NCBI GenBank assembly: GCA_028551475.1
Contig: CM052355.1
Coordinates: 18,621,543 to 18,685,542 of the forward strand
Reading direction: 5' to 3'
Source: Casuarina equisetifolia
Taxonomy: Eukaryota > Streptophyta > Magnoliopsida > Fagales > Casuarinaceae
Length of the DNA: 64,000 nucleotides
The notes under the pieces were generated by a model. The model was not told the DNA's origin. It saw nothing but the letters and a program-made list of their open reading frames with translations, and did not search any database. The translations under genes and the position numbers were made by a program. Shown piece by piece: positions 48,047-60,328 of this stretch; the stretch's first letter is position 1; each line of letters opens with the position of its first letter.

Positions 48047-48253
48047 CCAATAGCGGTGGACCCCGGAAAAGTGGCGTATCTTGGAGGGAAAATGTTTGGT
48101 CTCCCAGCGATCGGGGCCAACCAGAGAAAGGGACGTGTCCGGCACTTTCTGTGGAAGAGCGTACACGTGGGGCATGCAGCGGCAGCGGCATACTTTCCTT
48201 TTCCAGTTTTAGTGGAAACGCCTTTATAAAAGGTTACAGAATGCGTACACGTG
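48047..48253. promoter_or_regulatory. Promoter-like block with two G-boxes
   Basis: It shares with 46583-46700 the strings tagcg-tgga-cccc, aaaag-ggcgtat and gtgtcc-gcact in the same order and spacing. CACGTG cores are at 48164-48169 and 48248-48253, and a TATA-like tttataaaag lies at about 48222-48231. No gene with homology follows on either side. It may be the orphaned promoter of a lost duplicate of the DUF7950-like gene. Confidence 0.4.
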
Positions 48254-50228
48254 TTTTGAGCTGCCTTGGCAGGGCAGCCCAATTTCTAAATGAATACCCT
48301 GTGCGAGTCAATGCATCTCGTGAAACAGCCTGGTGCCCATTGGAAGATTGGAGTCACGCGGTTGAGCCTGAGCGTGGGCTTCCTCCGCAGCTGAGGACTT
48401 CGCAAATCCGGGGAAGGATATGAATGTCCACAAATCTTTTCCATCTTCTATGCTGGATGGTGTGGTTTTGGATCTTACCAACCATATTTTCTTACTTTAT
48501 TTCTTTCTTGCGCGTGATTGGGTTGGATAGCAGCACTTCAGGGGAACTTTTTAATTCAATATAAGAACATCCTTTTATTTCTATCTTTGTACCTTGAAAC
48601 ATCATCATCAACCGAAGCATTCGGATATATAGAAAGCATGAACTAAGAAGAGAATCCAGAATTTAAGTCACTTGGGAGTTCCTTTACAAATTATTTGTGC
48701 GTAGTCCGTAGTTGCTTTCCAATCTTACTCAGCAAATGTGTGGTATCACAAAGTTCACGATAGTACTTTGAAAGTTTGATGCTGAGAAAAGTCTAGCTCC
48801 GATGATTATGGTTAAAGTAGGGGTGAGTTGGTCTTACGTTTGAACCAAACTCTCGAGAAGCCAATTAAAGAAAGAAGAGAAAGGACGTTGGCCATTAGGT
48901 TAGTGGAGACGGGAGAGCCTCTTGGCTCCATAGAGAACAAAAGCATTTCAAAGTCACCTTTATTTTTGTCAGTTGACAGCTACTTTTGTGTAGGTTATCT
49001 ATAAGCCGCACTGCACCCATCAAAGACTGTTGTTTGATAGAAGTCCAGGGACCAGCTTTTTGTTTCGTTTGTTATCCGTATTTCATTCCCCTATTTAGTG
49101 GCGCATAACGTAGGAACACTAGGACTAACGAGTGGTCGTCTAGGTTTGCTGGAGCATCCACGTCTGTTTCATGTTCTTTATCTCTGATGCTCCTCTTCGG
49201 CCAATCTCATAAAAGTCCATGCTATCGCAAACACACCAAGAGACGGATGGCAACTTTCTATTGTCATTTCTAGCTCCTTCCTGAGAAGCTTGTCAAGGCC
49301 TGTGGGAGTTGAAAGGACCAAAGCCTTCATACTCCTGTGGATGGAACGTGCCATGGGTTTTGACAAGTCTTTTGTTCTTAGTGATTGGACTCCGGCGAGA
49401 CCCGGCATTGCTCATGAGCAGGGCCTTCTCATCTTTATGCAAGGTTGAGAAAGCCCAATTATTGACATACTCGCCTATATTTACGGCTATAGTTGGGGCT
49501 CCTGGTAGCATATTCGGGTATTTGGATAGAATCTTCTGTTTTAGGAATATTAATTATGTCTTTGTCTCAATTACTGGAATAAGCAACCTCTAGATGGTGG
49601 ATCTCACTCTCTTCGGAAGCAACAAGAAAAAGCTCCGGTCGTGTAAGAACCGCACATCCAATCTGCTGCCTGAGTGCCGTAATGGAGAAACACTTGAGAA
49701 GTAAACAATGGTACTACTAACAATCACTGACGTCTCAATCCGCAAGGGTAGAAACATATGACCCGGCAGATCCCGTAAAACAAGGCTAGAATCAATATCA
49801 GGCTATGAAATGACATAAATCATGAATAAGAAACTCCGATTTAAAATGACATTATAACTGGCAGCAACAAAACTTGTTCCAAATAGATTATATTGGACAT
49901 TGCTTCTCAATTTTTCATCATCACCTACAGCGGTTGCAAAATGCTGAGAAAATAACGAGTTTGAACAAATATTGAGTCCACCAAGAAGAATTTTGAACTC
50001 ATACAGAAGCTCATTCAAAAATAAGTCTGCTAACAGACAATCTTGGGTCATGTATATGAACTTGCTTATTTCCATCTGAAACTCAGAAAAGAACGGTCTT
50101 CAAGTTACTCCATTAACAATTTACCAACTGGAGCAATTTGACAAGGCAAGCAAAACTAGATCTGACAAATAATTATTGTCGTTTCAACTCCCCCCGTAAG
50201 CAAAAGTCGACAGGAAACCAGTCGGAAG

Positions 50229-52629
50229 CTAATTAACAACATCAAGCACCAGCTTGCGAGACTTCAAAACTGACCACTTCAAGCGACGGTAGTAGCCAGC
50301 CTGAAGTAGTGCCAATGACAGTACGAATATCCATTTAAATCCCATCTGCATTTGAATGTACAAAATGTCAATAAAGAAAAGAGAGCAAGCAATGTCATGA
50401 ACAAAATACGGTTTTTCAACACTGCCCATGACCAAAAGATGATTTAGAAGCAAATGTACCAGTTTCCTCTCCTCCATTTCGGGTTCTGCCGCCCATGTCA
50501 AAAATGACACTATATCTTTCCCCATCTGCACCACAGCATCAGGAAAGAGAACATGAAATAACATGTGCCACAGAACTTATCATTTGATAGGCAATTCAAG
50601 TGGTAAACCAACCTGAGCTTCTGTTGCAGGAGTACCGTCCTCATACTCAACAGCACCATCATTAAGCATTTTAGGCATTGCAATCGCTCCCCCAGGGAAA
50701 TAAGGGTTGTAATGCAACCCCTCCCGAATCTATGATTCCAGTTGAGAATTATGAAGGTAAGTACACTAATAACAAAATGTTTTAAACTTTTTTTTTTCTC
50801 CCTCTCTCTCTTTTTTCTTTATCTTTTCCTCTCATGCTAGTGTATTACAATTTCAAGATATCAAAGTTGTATTTTTCAACCGAGAGTAGATATTGAGCAC
50901 CTTGACCATTAGTTGTCCAATCCTATCATATAAAAGCTGTTGAAAAGAGGTAAGGAATAATATTTACCACTACACCAGCAGGGGGGTCACGGTAGCCAGT
51001 TAGAAGGGCAAAAACATAGTTCTGACCATTGTGACGAGCCTGAAAGCATCAATGGTAAGAGACCACTATGATAGATAATAAAGAGTATAGACAAGTATGA
51101 AGCAAAAGAAAGGAATTACTTTGGTAATAAGACTTAGATCCGGAGGATAGGCCCCTCCATTAGCAAACCTAGCAGCTTGTTCGTTTGCATATGGCTGAGG
51201 AAAACGATCACTAAGTTTACCAGGGCGTGTAAACATCTCACCCTCATCGTTAGGCCCATCAACCACCTCAATCTCAGCTGCCATAGCCTTTACCTCATCT
51301 TCTGTATATGCGACGCCCACCAAATCACGGTATGATATCAGTGACATAGAATGGCAAGAAGCACAGACTTGTGTGTAAACCTCATGACCACGACGAATCC
51401 TGCTCAGGACAAATTGAAATCAAAATATCAAGACCAGGGAACTGCATTCACAATGTAAGACTGACATCTTTGCGTGATTGTCCACACCACAAAGAGAAAC
51501 ATGAACAATTTTCCAAGGTAACGTTCAGGAAATGTTGTTCAAGCTCATGGCACTACCAAGGCAAGGCTGAATCACTAAGATGAATGGGAATGATCAACAT
51601 CTATAAGCCACTGAACTTAAACCATGAATACATGTAGGTAATGGAGAGGGTTCCACTTCCAGGCCCTAAATAATGTAGGTTGAACTTCTCCAGGTCATGT
51701 TGTACGCTTAATAGCCATATTACTAATGCCCAAAGATGAAAAAGAAATCATAGGTTCAATTGGAACTCACGAAGCATGATCATATGAACTTAGAATGCCC
51801 TTGTGAGGCCATGGATATTTGGGACACTCTAAGCCATGTTCAGCCTCATCAGCAGACACAACTGTTCCAAAGCACAAGAGTCCTGAAACGCCAGCTCCAA
51901 GGAGAGCAAGAGCTCGTAGGGACTTCATGCCAGTAGTCTCAACACCATATTTCTTTGAGACGAGAGACGACAAAGAAGGAGTGACCTGCAAATTGACATG
52001 GACTAACATTTTATCAAATAAAATGGTAAAATGACTTCTAGAACACAGAGTCAGATTTCACATGCTGGCCACGCTGAAATTATCAGCGTCTCTTTATAGT
52101 ACCAATCCATCAACACCAGGTGTTAAGTTCAACCCACAAAGAAAAAAAAATTGTATTAAGATTTGTTCAAAGAACAATGAGTACCCAAAAACTAAGACAC
52201 CAAAATTGGGACCATATATGAGGTGAAATTAACGAATCAAGAATATGTGGGTGTCTGGCTCAAACAGTATGATAAGTAATGAAATTACAACAAAAAGTAA
52301 CTTAAACAGATGCTGGTAAAAGAACGACCTTAAATGTGAACAGTATCGAAGTGTCCTTAAGAAAAATATAACAAGATAGGACTCTCTAGAGGAAGCATAT
52401 TAAACTGAATATGGGATTTAAAAAAGCCTATAAATAATGAAAATTGCTGTCAACAGCAATTGGGGTCATATTGGTTGCTGCTGCAAAAGCAAATCAACCC
52501 AATATGAGGACAGAAGATGAGGAGGAAGGGGCAAGAGAGCAGAGGTTGGTTCCAAGGTGGAAGGAATCTTACCGATGATTGAGATTCAAGTTTCCTTCTC
52601 AGTAACTGGAACATCGCTCGTCCAGCCAT
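50229..52629 (-). CDS. CYC1: Cytochrome c1, mitochondrial complex III subunit, 7 coding exons
   Basis: Haem subunit of the bc1 complex. It passes electrons from the Rieske protein to cytochrome c in the inner mitochondrial membrane. Exons, 5' to 3': 52629-52573, 51985-51771, 51399-51120, 51039-50968, 50729-50613, 50525-50460, 50345-50229, all in frame, giving 307 aa, the length I recall for Arabidopsis CYC1. The first 19 residues ([19 protein letters not shown]) and the hydrophobic stretch [20 protein letters not shown] form the bipartite targeting presequence. The haem site is VCASCH at about residues 102-107. [20 protein letters not shown] and [20 protein letters not shown] are conserved. 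The Met axial ligand is in [10 protein letters not shown] (about residue 226). The C-terminal anchor is [15 protein letters not shown], followed by a basic tail. No lesion is seen. Confidence 0.97.
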
Positions 52630-53817
52630 TGCAGTAATGCTTCCGTCAATCTATTCACACTACCCAACAAAAAAAATAAAAAAAATCCAGGAGTTATAAA
52701 TGCAATGATATGCTTCGTGTATTTAGAAGTACTATTGCCAGAATCGAGAGGACAGGAGCAGAAACCAGAGATGATATTCCAACCCAAAAATAGTGCAAGT
52801 CATTCAGCACATCTAAGAAGGAAAAACAACAAAAAATAGCCCTCATGCAGGAGTGTGTCCGATGATGATAGTAGAAGTAGCAAAAAATTGAAATACTAAA
52901 GTACAAAGAAAACAGGAGATTGACGTCATTGAAGCACACATGCTGTTCAATTCTAAATTTAAAACACAAAAGAAACTGAAAACAAGCATTGGATAAAATA
53001 AGGAGCAAATTTAACACGGTAAAATAGAAGAGTAGTAAGTCAAGAGATATTGACTTCGGGTACTACAACACCAGCAATCTGTATGTGAAACTCATTGCAA
53101 ACTTTTTCAGATTGTGAAAACATTCTATATAAGGAAATCATTCTCGTTGAATCTAACTAACGCTGTAGAAAATATTTCGAAAATAAAACCCTATTTCTCT
53201 CTTCAAGTTGACCCCAAAACACAATAGCCGAATTAATCAACACCACCCCCCATAGAAACAAAAATTGGGCTCCTAAAACATATTATCGATCCTTTTTGTT
53301 TCAACAAAAACGCTTCAGTTAAAACCAAAAAAAAATAAAAAATTATTCATTTATTATCCAAATTTCTGGTGCCTGATAGATTTCAAGACATCGACTAAAA
53401 CCTCTACACAGGCAAATTGAAGCATTAACGTGTTAAAAGGAAAAAACATGCATATCTCATTTCATCCCACGTCCCAAATATTCCACAATCCACGATATAC
53501 AGAAAGCACAGCCCAAAAGACGCACAAATACAGAGAGAGGAAGATAGAGATCATCTAACGCTAAATCAAAAATCTTATACAGTCTAAACACCGTACTCTC
53601 CAGCATTCACATCCACTAAACAAATCGAACGCATTGATAACTTCCTATTTTTCCCAAAAATTGGATAATAATAATAAAAAATCCGAACTCATTTGGCCTG
53701 GTAAATTGATGGACAGGAAATGCACATATACACCCTAGATTTGAAAGAAGCGCACAGATCAAAGAATGGTTAAGAGCTTTAACCCAGGAGGAGAGAAACT
53801 TGAAAGGGGGTAGCGGA

Positions 53818-54003
53818 CTTACGAGTTCGCTGAGACGAGGGGATCGGCGGTCAAAGACGCAGCTCGGAGATCCGCCCAAGAAGAAGAAGAAGAACGCGTG
53901 CTGCGAGAAAAAGTTGGGCGAGGAGACCACTATACCTTCTACTATCTTCTCCCTTGATTGTGGAGTTTGGGCCTTTGGGCTCCGGGTCTGGCCCATCATT
54001 TGA
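53818..54003 (-). promoter_or_regulatory. Probable non-coding first exon of cytochrome c1
   Basis: A donor GAACTC|GTAAGTCC on the minus strand ends a leader exon at 53823, and an acceptor of the form GGGTAG lies just upstream of the cytochrome c1 ATG (about 52650). A leader intron of about 1.2 kb is therefore likely. The exon's 5' end is not fixed by the sequence. Confidence 0.5.
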
Positions 54004-56460
54004 GAAATCGGATTGGGTTGTTAGATTGGCCTCGTCTTCTCTTTATTTTTTTGGGAACAAGGAAATCTTAAACCATTGTTGCTAATCACATTTAAAATTA
54101 ATAAAAAATATTAATCCTGAAATTTAAGAAGATGCTGGTTTTTAATACTTTACTAATTACTAGAAAAAAATATATATAAGCATTAAGATCATGGATCTAA
54201 ATTTTTCTTTCCCTCCAATTAAAGATGTAACGCGCATTAATTCAAGATTTTGAAATTCTTCAAATTTTAATTCAACTAAAGCAATAAAAAAAATTGGTTT
54301 AACCTTTAGATTAAACATTATTAATTTAAATAACAAAAAGAGAGCTATGTTCCATAATGTTATTGATTAGTAAATATAGATTAAGTAATAACAACAATAA
54401 CATTAATAATAATAACGATTTGATGATGATAACTAAAATTTTTAACGAACTTAAATGCTCTTCGTCTTCCTTCTTTTTATTTCGTCTTTTTGTGTCCAAG
54501 AATTCTATATAAATCATCCCCCAATGATCCGAGCCCTTTTCTTGCTTCGGTGGTGGAGTCACCTCCATTCATCGTCCGTGGATGACACCGCGCCACGGTT
54601 CATTGGGCGCGGTACCTTTCAATTGATTAATTACTTGAAAGCTCGAGACAACCAAATGCGTAAACCGATCTCTACATATTATAATTTCCTCTCTTTTTTT
54701 CCTTTTAATATTTTTCTTATCTTTTTTCATGTTATCATGCTATGCTTTGGCATTTCTATGCTTGTTTCTCAAAAACTCTGAAGAATTTGTAAGCATGCTC
54801 CGAAGCGAAAACGCTAAGTTTTTTATATTAATTATTTATACATCATTTAATATATTTTATCAAAATTATTGTTTTAATTTGATATATATTTCACCTTAAT
54901 GGTCCATTAATATATTTTACTTCTTATATGCAGATTTTTTAATAAATTAATTTTAAGAGATAAGATAAATTTCTAGTATGATATCTAAACTTATATTTTT
55001 ATCTTATAAATTATATCGGTTGTGTAAATTCATTAAATCTATCATTCACATATGGATTGAATCCATAATCATAGAAATGCACATACTTTAACATAATAAA
55101 TTTAAAAGATCTGGACCAATATAATATTTTAATATATTTTCATTAATTTTTTTTTCATCAAATAAATATCTTATGAATTTTCACATTATCTAAAATCTAT
55201 AAATGGGGTTATTTTCAATAACTAGTCCGTCCCAATTTGACTTCCTCATTGAAATAGCTTGTTCAATAGGTTTTTTATTTAGAAAATATATAAGTTTTAC
55301 AATTACATAATTATCCTTTATTATAATAAGATAGTACAATTATGCCTTTTAACCCAATTATTTTACCAATCTAATATGGTATCTAAACTTATGTTTTGAG
55401 TAAGACATTATCTCATAAATTATATTTATTGCGTAAATTCATCAAATTGAACCACTCACGTATGGATTGAATCCAAAACTATAAGAATGTATATACTATA
55501 ACACAATAGATTTAAAAAGGTTTGGACTAACATAAAATTTTAATTTTTTATAATCTTTCTTCACTAATTCTGTTTTTCTTTCTTCTCATTAAGCTAACGT
55601 CCTATGGATTTTCATACTGTCTAAAATCTAAGAAAATGACTCTTTTCAATAACTAGTTAGGCCCAAATGAGCTTTGTCATTGAGATAGCTTATCTATTAG
55701 GTTTATATACATAGTTTTCACAATTACATTAAATACCCTTTACTATAATAGGATATTACAATTATGCATTTTAATCCAATTATTCCACCAATCTTAATAA
55801 TATTTTATAGATTATGTTTTCCTACATTAGCTACAAGCAAGAAAATGTGTTAAATTTTGATGTTTGTCCCATGTTGTTACACCATTAACTTGTTATACTC
55901 ATTATACATAAACATATATATTTTTTTTTCATTTTTAGGCCAATTTTAAGAGATAGAGTAACATTTTAAACATGATATTAAAATTCAAGTTTTAAGTAAA
56001 GCATTATTCCGTTTGTAAATTGAATTATTGTTTGAAGTATTTTTCTAATTTCAAGATGCTATCAGATTGTAAAACATGGTATGTATTTCATATCATTAAT
56101 ATACTGTTTTCTCGAATCCGTTATATGTAGAGGTGTTTTATATTTTTGTAAAATTAAGTGAAACAAACATTATTACATGCTTATGACGTATAGGTATTTA
56201 TCTGACTTTTTATTATTATTTATTTTCTGTATTTATTACATCACGGTAACTAGAAGGTGTAAATGCAAAGCTGTTCTAGAATGCGAACGACAAAGTAACC
56301 AGCACCCACCGTAAATTTCAGGGAGCCAAGACCAGCCGATACCACGCGCATTCTTTTAGACGAGAGCAATCCACGAGCAAGAAAACCGTTTGCGCCCAAC
56401 TGTTTTGCTGTCGGAACAAAGTTTCTTCTCCATCAAGCGTTTACTTTCTCCATCCTTTGC
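54004..56460. other. AT-rich spacer
   Basis: It lies between the divergent cytochrome c1 (-) and kelch (+) genes. It is very AT-rich, has no supported open frame, and contains the tandem repeats at 54951-56020. Both promoters must lie at its two edges. Confidence 0.6.
54951..56020. repeat. About 400-bp tandem repeat, two full copies and a partial third
   Basis: Unit 1 starts about 54951-54982 and unit 2 about 55380. The matching string tatctaaac recurs 398 bp apart. Shared order: tatctaaacttat, cttataaattat, tatggattgaatcc, tttaaaa-g-t-tggac, tttcaataactagt, caattatgc-tttta, accaatct. A third partial copy (ttttaagagata..., about 55944-56020) matches only the front of the unit. Copies are diverged. 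They could be tandem LTR-like units of a small non-coding element. Confidence 0.7.
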
Positions 56461-56465
56461 TCTTT

Positions 56466-56524
56466 CCTATAAATGGATTGTACATGGTTTTATGAGTTTT
56501 ATGTGGAAAAATGGTCAGGTTTAA
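56466..56524 (+). promoter_or_regulatory. Kelch gene TATA box and short upstream ORFs
   Basis: A TATA-like ctataaatgg lies at 56468-56477, only about 40 bp before the main ATG, which implies a very short leader if it is used. If transcription starts further upstream, out-of-frame ATGs at 56473 (30 codons, to 56562) and 56501 (8 codons, to 56524) overlap the main start, and a 4-codon frame starts at 56484. Confidence 0.45.
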
Positions 56525-59500
56525 TCACAATAAGCAGCATCATTGTTCAACAACAAAGGTAGCGTTTCTGATTTCATGCGCAGGTCTTTTAGCAGCGGCT
56601 CTCATTGTAGATTTTCTTTGGGCGTCCTCTTCTGCTTCTCCTGCTCATTTGGCTACTGCATCGACTTGGTTGGTCGAAAGATCTGGGTTTCTAGTTGTAC
56701 AGAATGTCACCACTGTCGTAGCTAATCAAAATGTGAGCTCTCTCATCAAATGCCCCATCTCGTGGATACCCATCTTGAATTCCAAATCTACTTCCTTTTC
56801 AAGCTTTTACTGTGATTTTTTAACTTCGGTTGTGCGTTGGCTTCTTTGTTCGCGTTTCTTCGCTGGGACAAGTGAAAAGAATGAAGTTTGGATTTGTAGT
56901 GTTTTGTTTCCTCTCGTGTCGTTTAAACAATTATATCTTTAAGCTAAGCCAATAACCAAATTGTTATTTAAGTCCTAATTTTGTCCATTTGAAAAATTAA
57001 AAAGTATTTATGGCTTTCATATAGTTTTCTTTTATTGAGGTAAGGTTGCAAATCATTTTGTTATGGACTCATTGTTCATTTTTCTTCACCATTGCTTTCA
57101 TTATTGATGAAGCCTAGAAATGGGATAAATGTAGAATGATATAGTACTATTGGAGTGATTCAAGTTGCTTCGGAGTTTAGAATCTTCAAAAAAAAAAGGC
57201 TACTACAAGGTTTAGATTCTGTTTGGGACCTTTTCACGTTCTGATCACGTACCACTAGACTAGTGTATGCCTTTGTTGTTATATTTGACTGAAGTTTATA
57301 GTAATTAACTATGACCCTTGTTATCCGTGTAGAGAGAAGATGTCGAGGATAGAAAAGAACGCATCCCTCAGAAATTTTTATCCGCAACTTACGCCGATTT
57401 ACCGGCACCCGAGTTACAATGGGAGGAGATGCCACCAGCACCTGTACCGCGACTTGATGGAGCAGCAATACAGATTAAAAATATTTTATATGTGTTTGCA
57501 GGATATGGAACCCTTGACTATGTGAGAATCTGTCCATATCTGAACTTTTAGCTTGTTCAATGTTTGAGTTCCTTACTAATATTTTGCTTTTCCAGTTTCC
57601 AAGTTCAATGCTTGTTGTTGTGTCAATGAGCATCATTGATACCTTCAACTCTTTTTGGTTTTAGACTAGGATTGTGCTTCTCTCATCCTTTCTTAGAGAT
57701 CATCGAGCTTGTATAGAATGTATCTAGCTAAGATAGTGGAAATCTTGATCCAACTATTTTTCAATGAATGGTTGGATAAAAGTTTAGATGGTTTAAGATC
57801 ATCTATATAGATGATATTCCTCTTGCAGGTGCATTCTCACGTGGACGTATACAACTTTACAAGCAATACATGGGGAGGGAGGTTTGATATGCCAAAAGAG
57901 ATGGGGCATTCACATCTAGGAGTGGCAACTGATGGAAGATACATTTATGTGGTCTCAGGACAGTATGGCCCACAATGCAGAGGGCCTACTGCTCGCACAT
58001 TTGTGCTGGACACTGAGACAAAGACATGGAGGGGCATGCCACCATTACCGGCCCCAAGGTACGACCAAGCAACATTTCACTCTGAAATGCATTTTGCTCT
58101 TGCTTCATGTGAAATGCACTTTGTTCATTATCATGATCTAAGAGTGAATGTTCACATGCCAGGTTTCAACTCTGTTTTCTGATTAAGTTGCTTTCTGTTG
58201 TGTATGCTGTGGTCAGCCATGAGTGAAAAGTATGATTGCTAGTGTTAATGAGTGTCCTCTACATGTGAGCAGACAAATGAGTAAGAGTTTCCAGAGACAT
58301 GCATAATGTAGCGCCAGACTCATTATAGTGCAAGTCCACTCTTGTTACACCATATTTATCACTCCCTTCTAAATGTTCATTAAGCTGCTCATTTTCTTAG
58401 CATTGTCTTCATCATTTCTTCTTTTGGTTACCCTGTTGTTAATGTGGTCTTATTTGCTAAACCAAAACTGTATCAAGATAATACGATATATATCTATTTT
58501 AAATTTCTTTTCATCATTCATAATGCTTAAAACCCCCGCATTGGAATATATTTCATTGATTTCTGTCTCTAGCTTCCTTATGCTGTCCCAAACACTGTAG
58601 TGATGCAAAAAGCAATTCCTGGACTAGCTTCTGAATGTCCGAACGCATGGTTGCAGCCATAGTAGCAGCAGAAGTTACAATGGACATATTGGAATTACTT
58701 TTCATTGCACTGGTCAGCATAGTCATAATTGTTGAGAAGGGAAAATTTCCAGACAAGTGTAACCTGACTAAAGGAGTTTTATTAGTTTTATGAATTTCTT
58801 ATTTGGTTATATTAATACGCAATTCCTTTTCCATTTGACCTTGACACTGGCTGTTGATAGAGCTGCCAGCAGAGTTGAATAGTAGCTTTGTTTGATGTGA
58901 ATTAATACTTTGAATTCACACCTTATTGAAAGGGGTTAACAGGTAAAATTTTCAGGTATGCTCCAGCGACTCAATTTTGGAGAGGTAGACTCCATGTCAT
59001 GGGCGGCAGCAAGGAGAATCGCCACACACCTGGGTTGGAGCACTGGAGCATTGCAGTGAAGGATGGAAAAGTATTGGAGGAACAATGGAGGACTGAAATA
59101 CCCATTCCCCGTGGTGGACCACATAGGTACAGTGACTGCCTGGGCTTATGTAACCTCAAGTTTCATGAAGGGAAATTCATTTTTCTGCTATGTTATTGGC
59201 ACTGACATATTCTATAAGAATGGAAAAGAAATAAACAACTAAAAAGTTGTCTTTACCCACTACATGAGAGATTTCCTCATTGTGGAAGGGGCTAAGAAAA
59301 TGTCTATTCTACTTAATAAAGAAGTGAGTTTTCACTAATTTTGCCTCTAATGATGAAATTCAATTTGCTAACAGGGCTTGTGTTGTGGTCAATGATCGGC
59401 TTTTTGTGATTGGTGGGCAAGAGGGTGATTTTATGGCCAAACCTGGGTCGCCAATTTTCAAGTGCTCACGCAGGCACGAGGTATTATAGTGTTCAAGTTA

Positions 59501-60328
59501 ACTTATCGGGGTTGAATTAGTGGGTCGCAGAAAGTGATTTTGTTGATAATGCATGCACTTGTATGCCTTGCATGGAGAAATTTGTGGGAAATCATTACCT
59601 CGGCATGCTGGACAAGAAATGATTTTTGTTTACATCATCTTGAGATCTACTTTCTGAATGCTGTTCTATATCTTGTGTTTTGTTGTTTGCTTCTTATAGC
59701 CTTCTGTTCTTCACTGGCTCAGGTAGTTTATGCTGATGTTTATATGCTGGATGATGAAAAGAAATGGAAAGTGTTGCCACCTATGCCAAAACCCAACTCC
59801 CATATAGAGTGTTCTTGGGTGATTGTCAACAATTCGATCATCATCACTGGAGGTACGACGGAAAAACATCCAGTGAACAAAAGGATGGTCCTGGTCGGGG
59901 AGGTGTTTCAATTTCATCTAGACTCACTGGTACGTACATTCTGTTTTCACCTTGTGGAACTGCTATTATTCTATTATTCACTGGTTCTACAATGTTTTCT
60001 TTAAGCATACAACTACTGGGTCTTCTGTAGGGGACAAATTTGGGTTTGTGATTACAAACTGTCGATCTTATTTCAGCGAATTTTTGTCACTTGTTTTATT
60101 ATTACATTTCTGATGCTTACCCTCCTGATCATTTTAAAACTTATGTTCTCGAACCGAAAACAGACATGGTCGGTGATCGGAAAGCTTCCTTTTCGTGTAA
60201 AAACTACACTAGCTGGTTTCTGGGATGGATGGTTGTATTTTACATCAGGACAGCGTGACAGAGGACCAGATAATCCACAGCCAAAGAAGGTCATCGGAGA
60301 AATGTGGAGAACTAAATTAAGATTGTAA
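56511..60328 (+). CDS. Membrane-anchored kelch-repeat protein, 7 exons
   Basis: Exons 56511-56732, 57333-57521, 57829-58058, 58956-59126, 59375-59480, 59723-59929, 60164-60328, all GT..AG and in frame; 429 aa. The N-terminus (MVRFNHNKQHHCSTTK) is cytosolic-like. A single hydrophobic segment follows at about residues 17-37, so this is probably a type II membrane protein of the secretory pathway. The rest is a galactose-oxidase/kelch beta-propeller with repeated blade motifs: PPAPVPRLDGAA..LYVFAGYG, DGRYIYVVSGQYG..TWRGMPPLPAPR, RLHVMGGS, NDRLFVIGGQEGD, KWKVLPPMPKPNSHIECSW, SIIITGGT, WLYFTSGQ. Arabidopsis has a close counterpart near CYC1-1 (At3g27220 as I recall). The function of this subfamily is not established to my knowledge. 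No lesion is seen. Confidence 0.93.

Larger units (their letters stand above)
46801..50228. other. Spacer with a GGAACT minisatellite and a promoter-like block
   Basis: No supported gene. It holds a 6-bp tandem repeat (47225-47278), a G-box-bearing block (48047-48253) and short open frames on both strands at 47648-48423 and 49178-49593 without known domains. The last part (about 49.8-50.2 kb) is probably 3' flank of cytochrome c1. Confidence 0.5.

Noticed and set aside
49178..49593. Overlapping open frames on both strands with plausible-looking peptides
   Set aside because: None exceeds 94 codons, none shows a domain I know, and no splice pattern links them to a neighbour.
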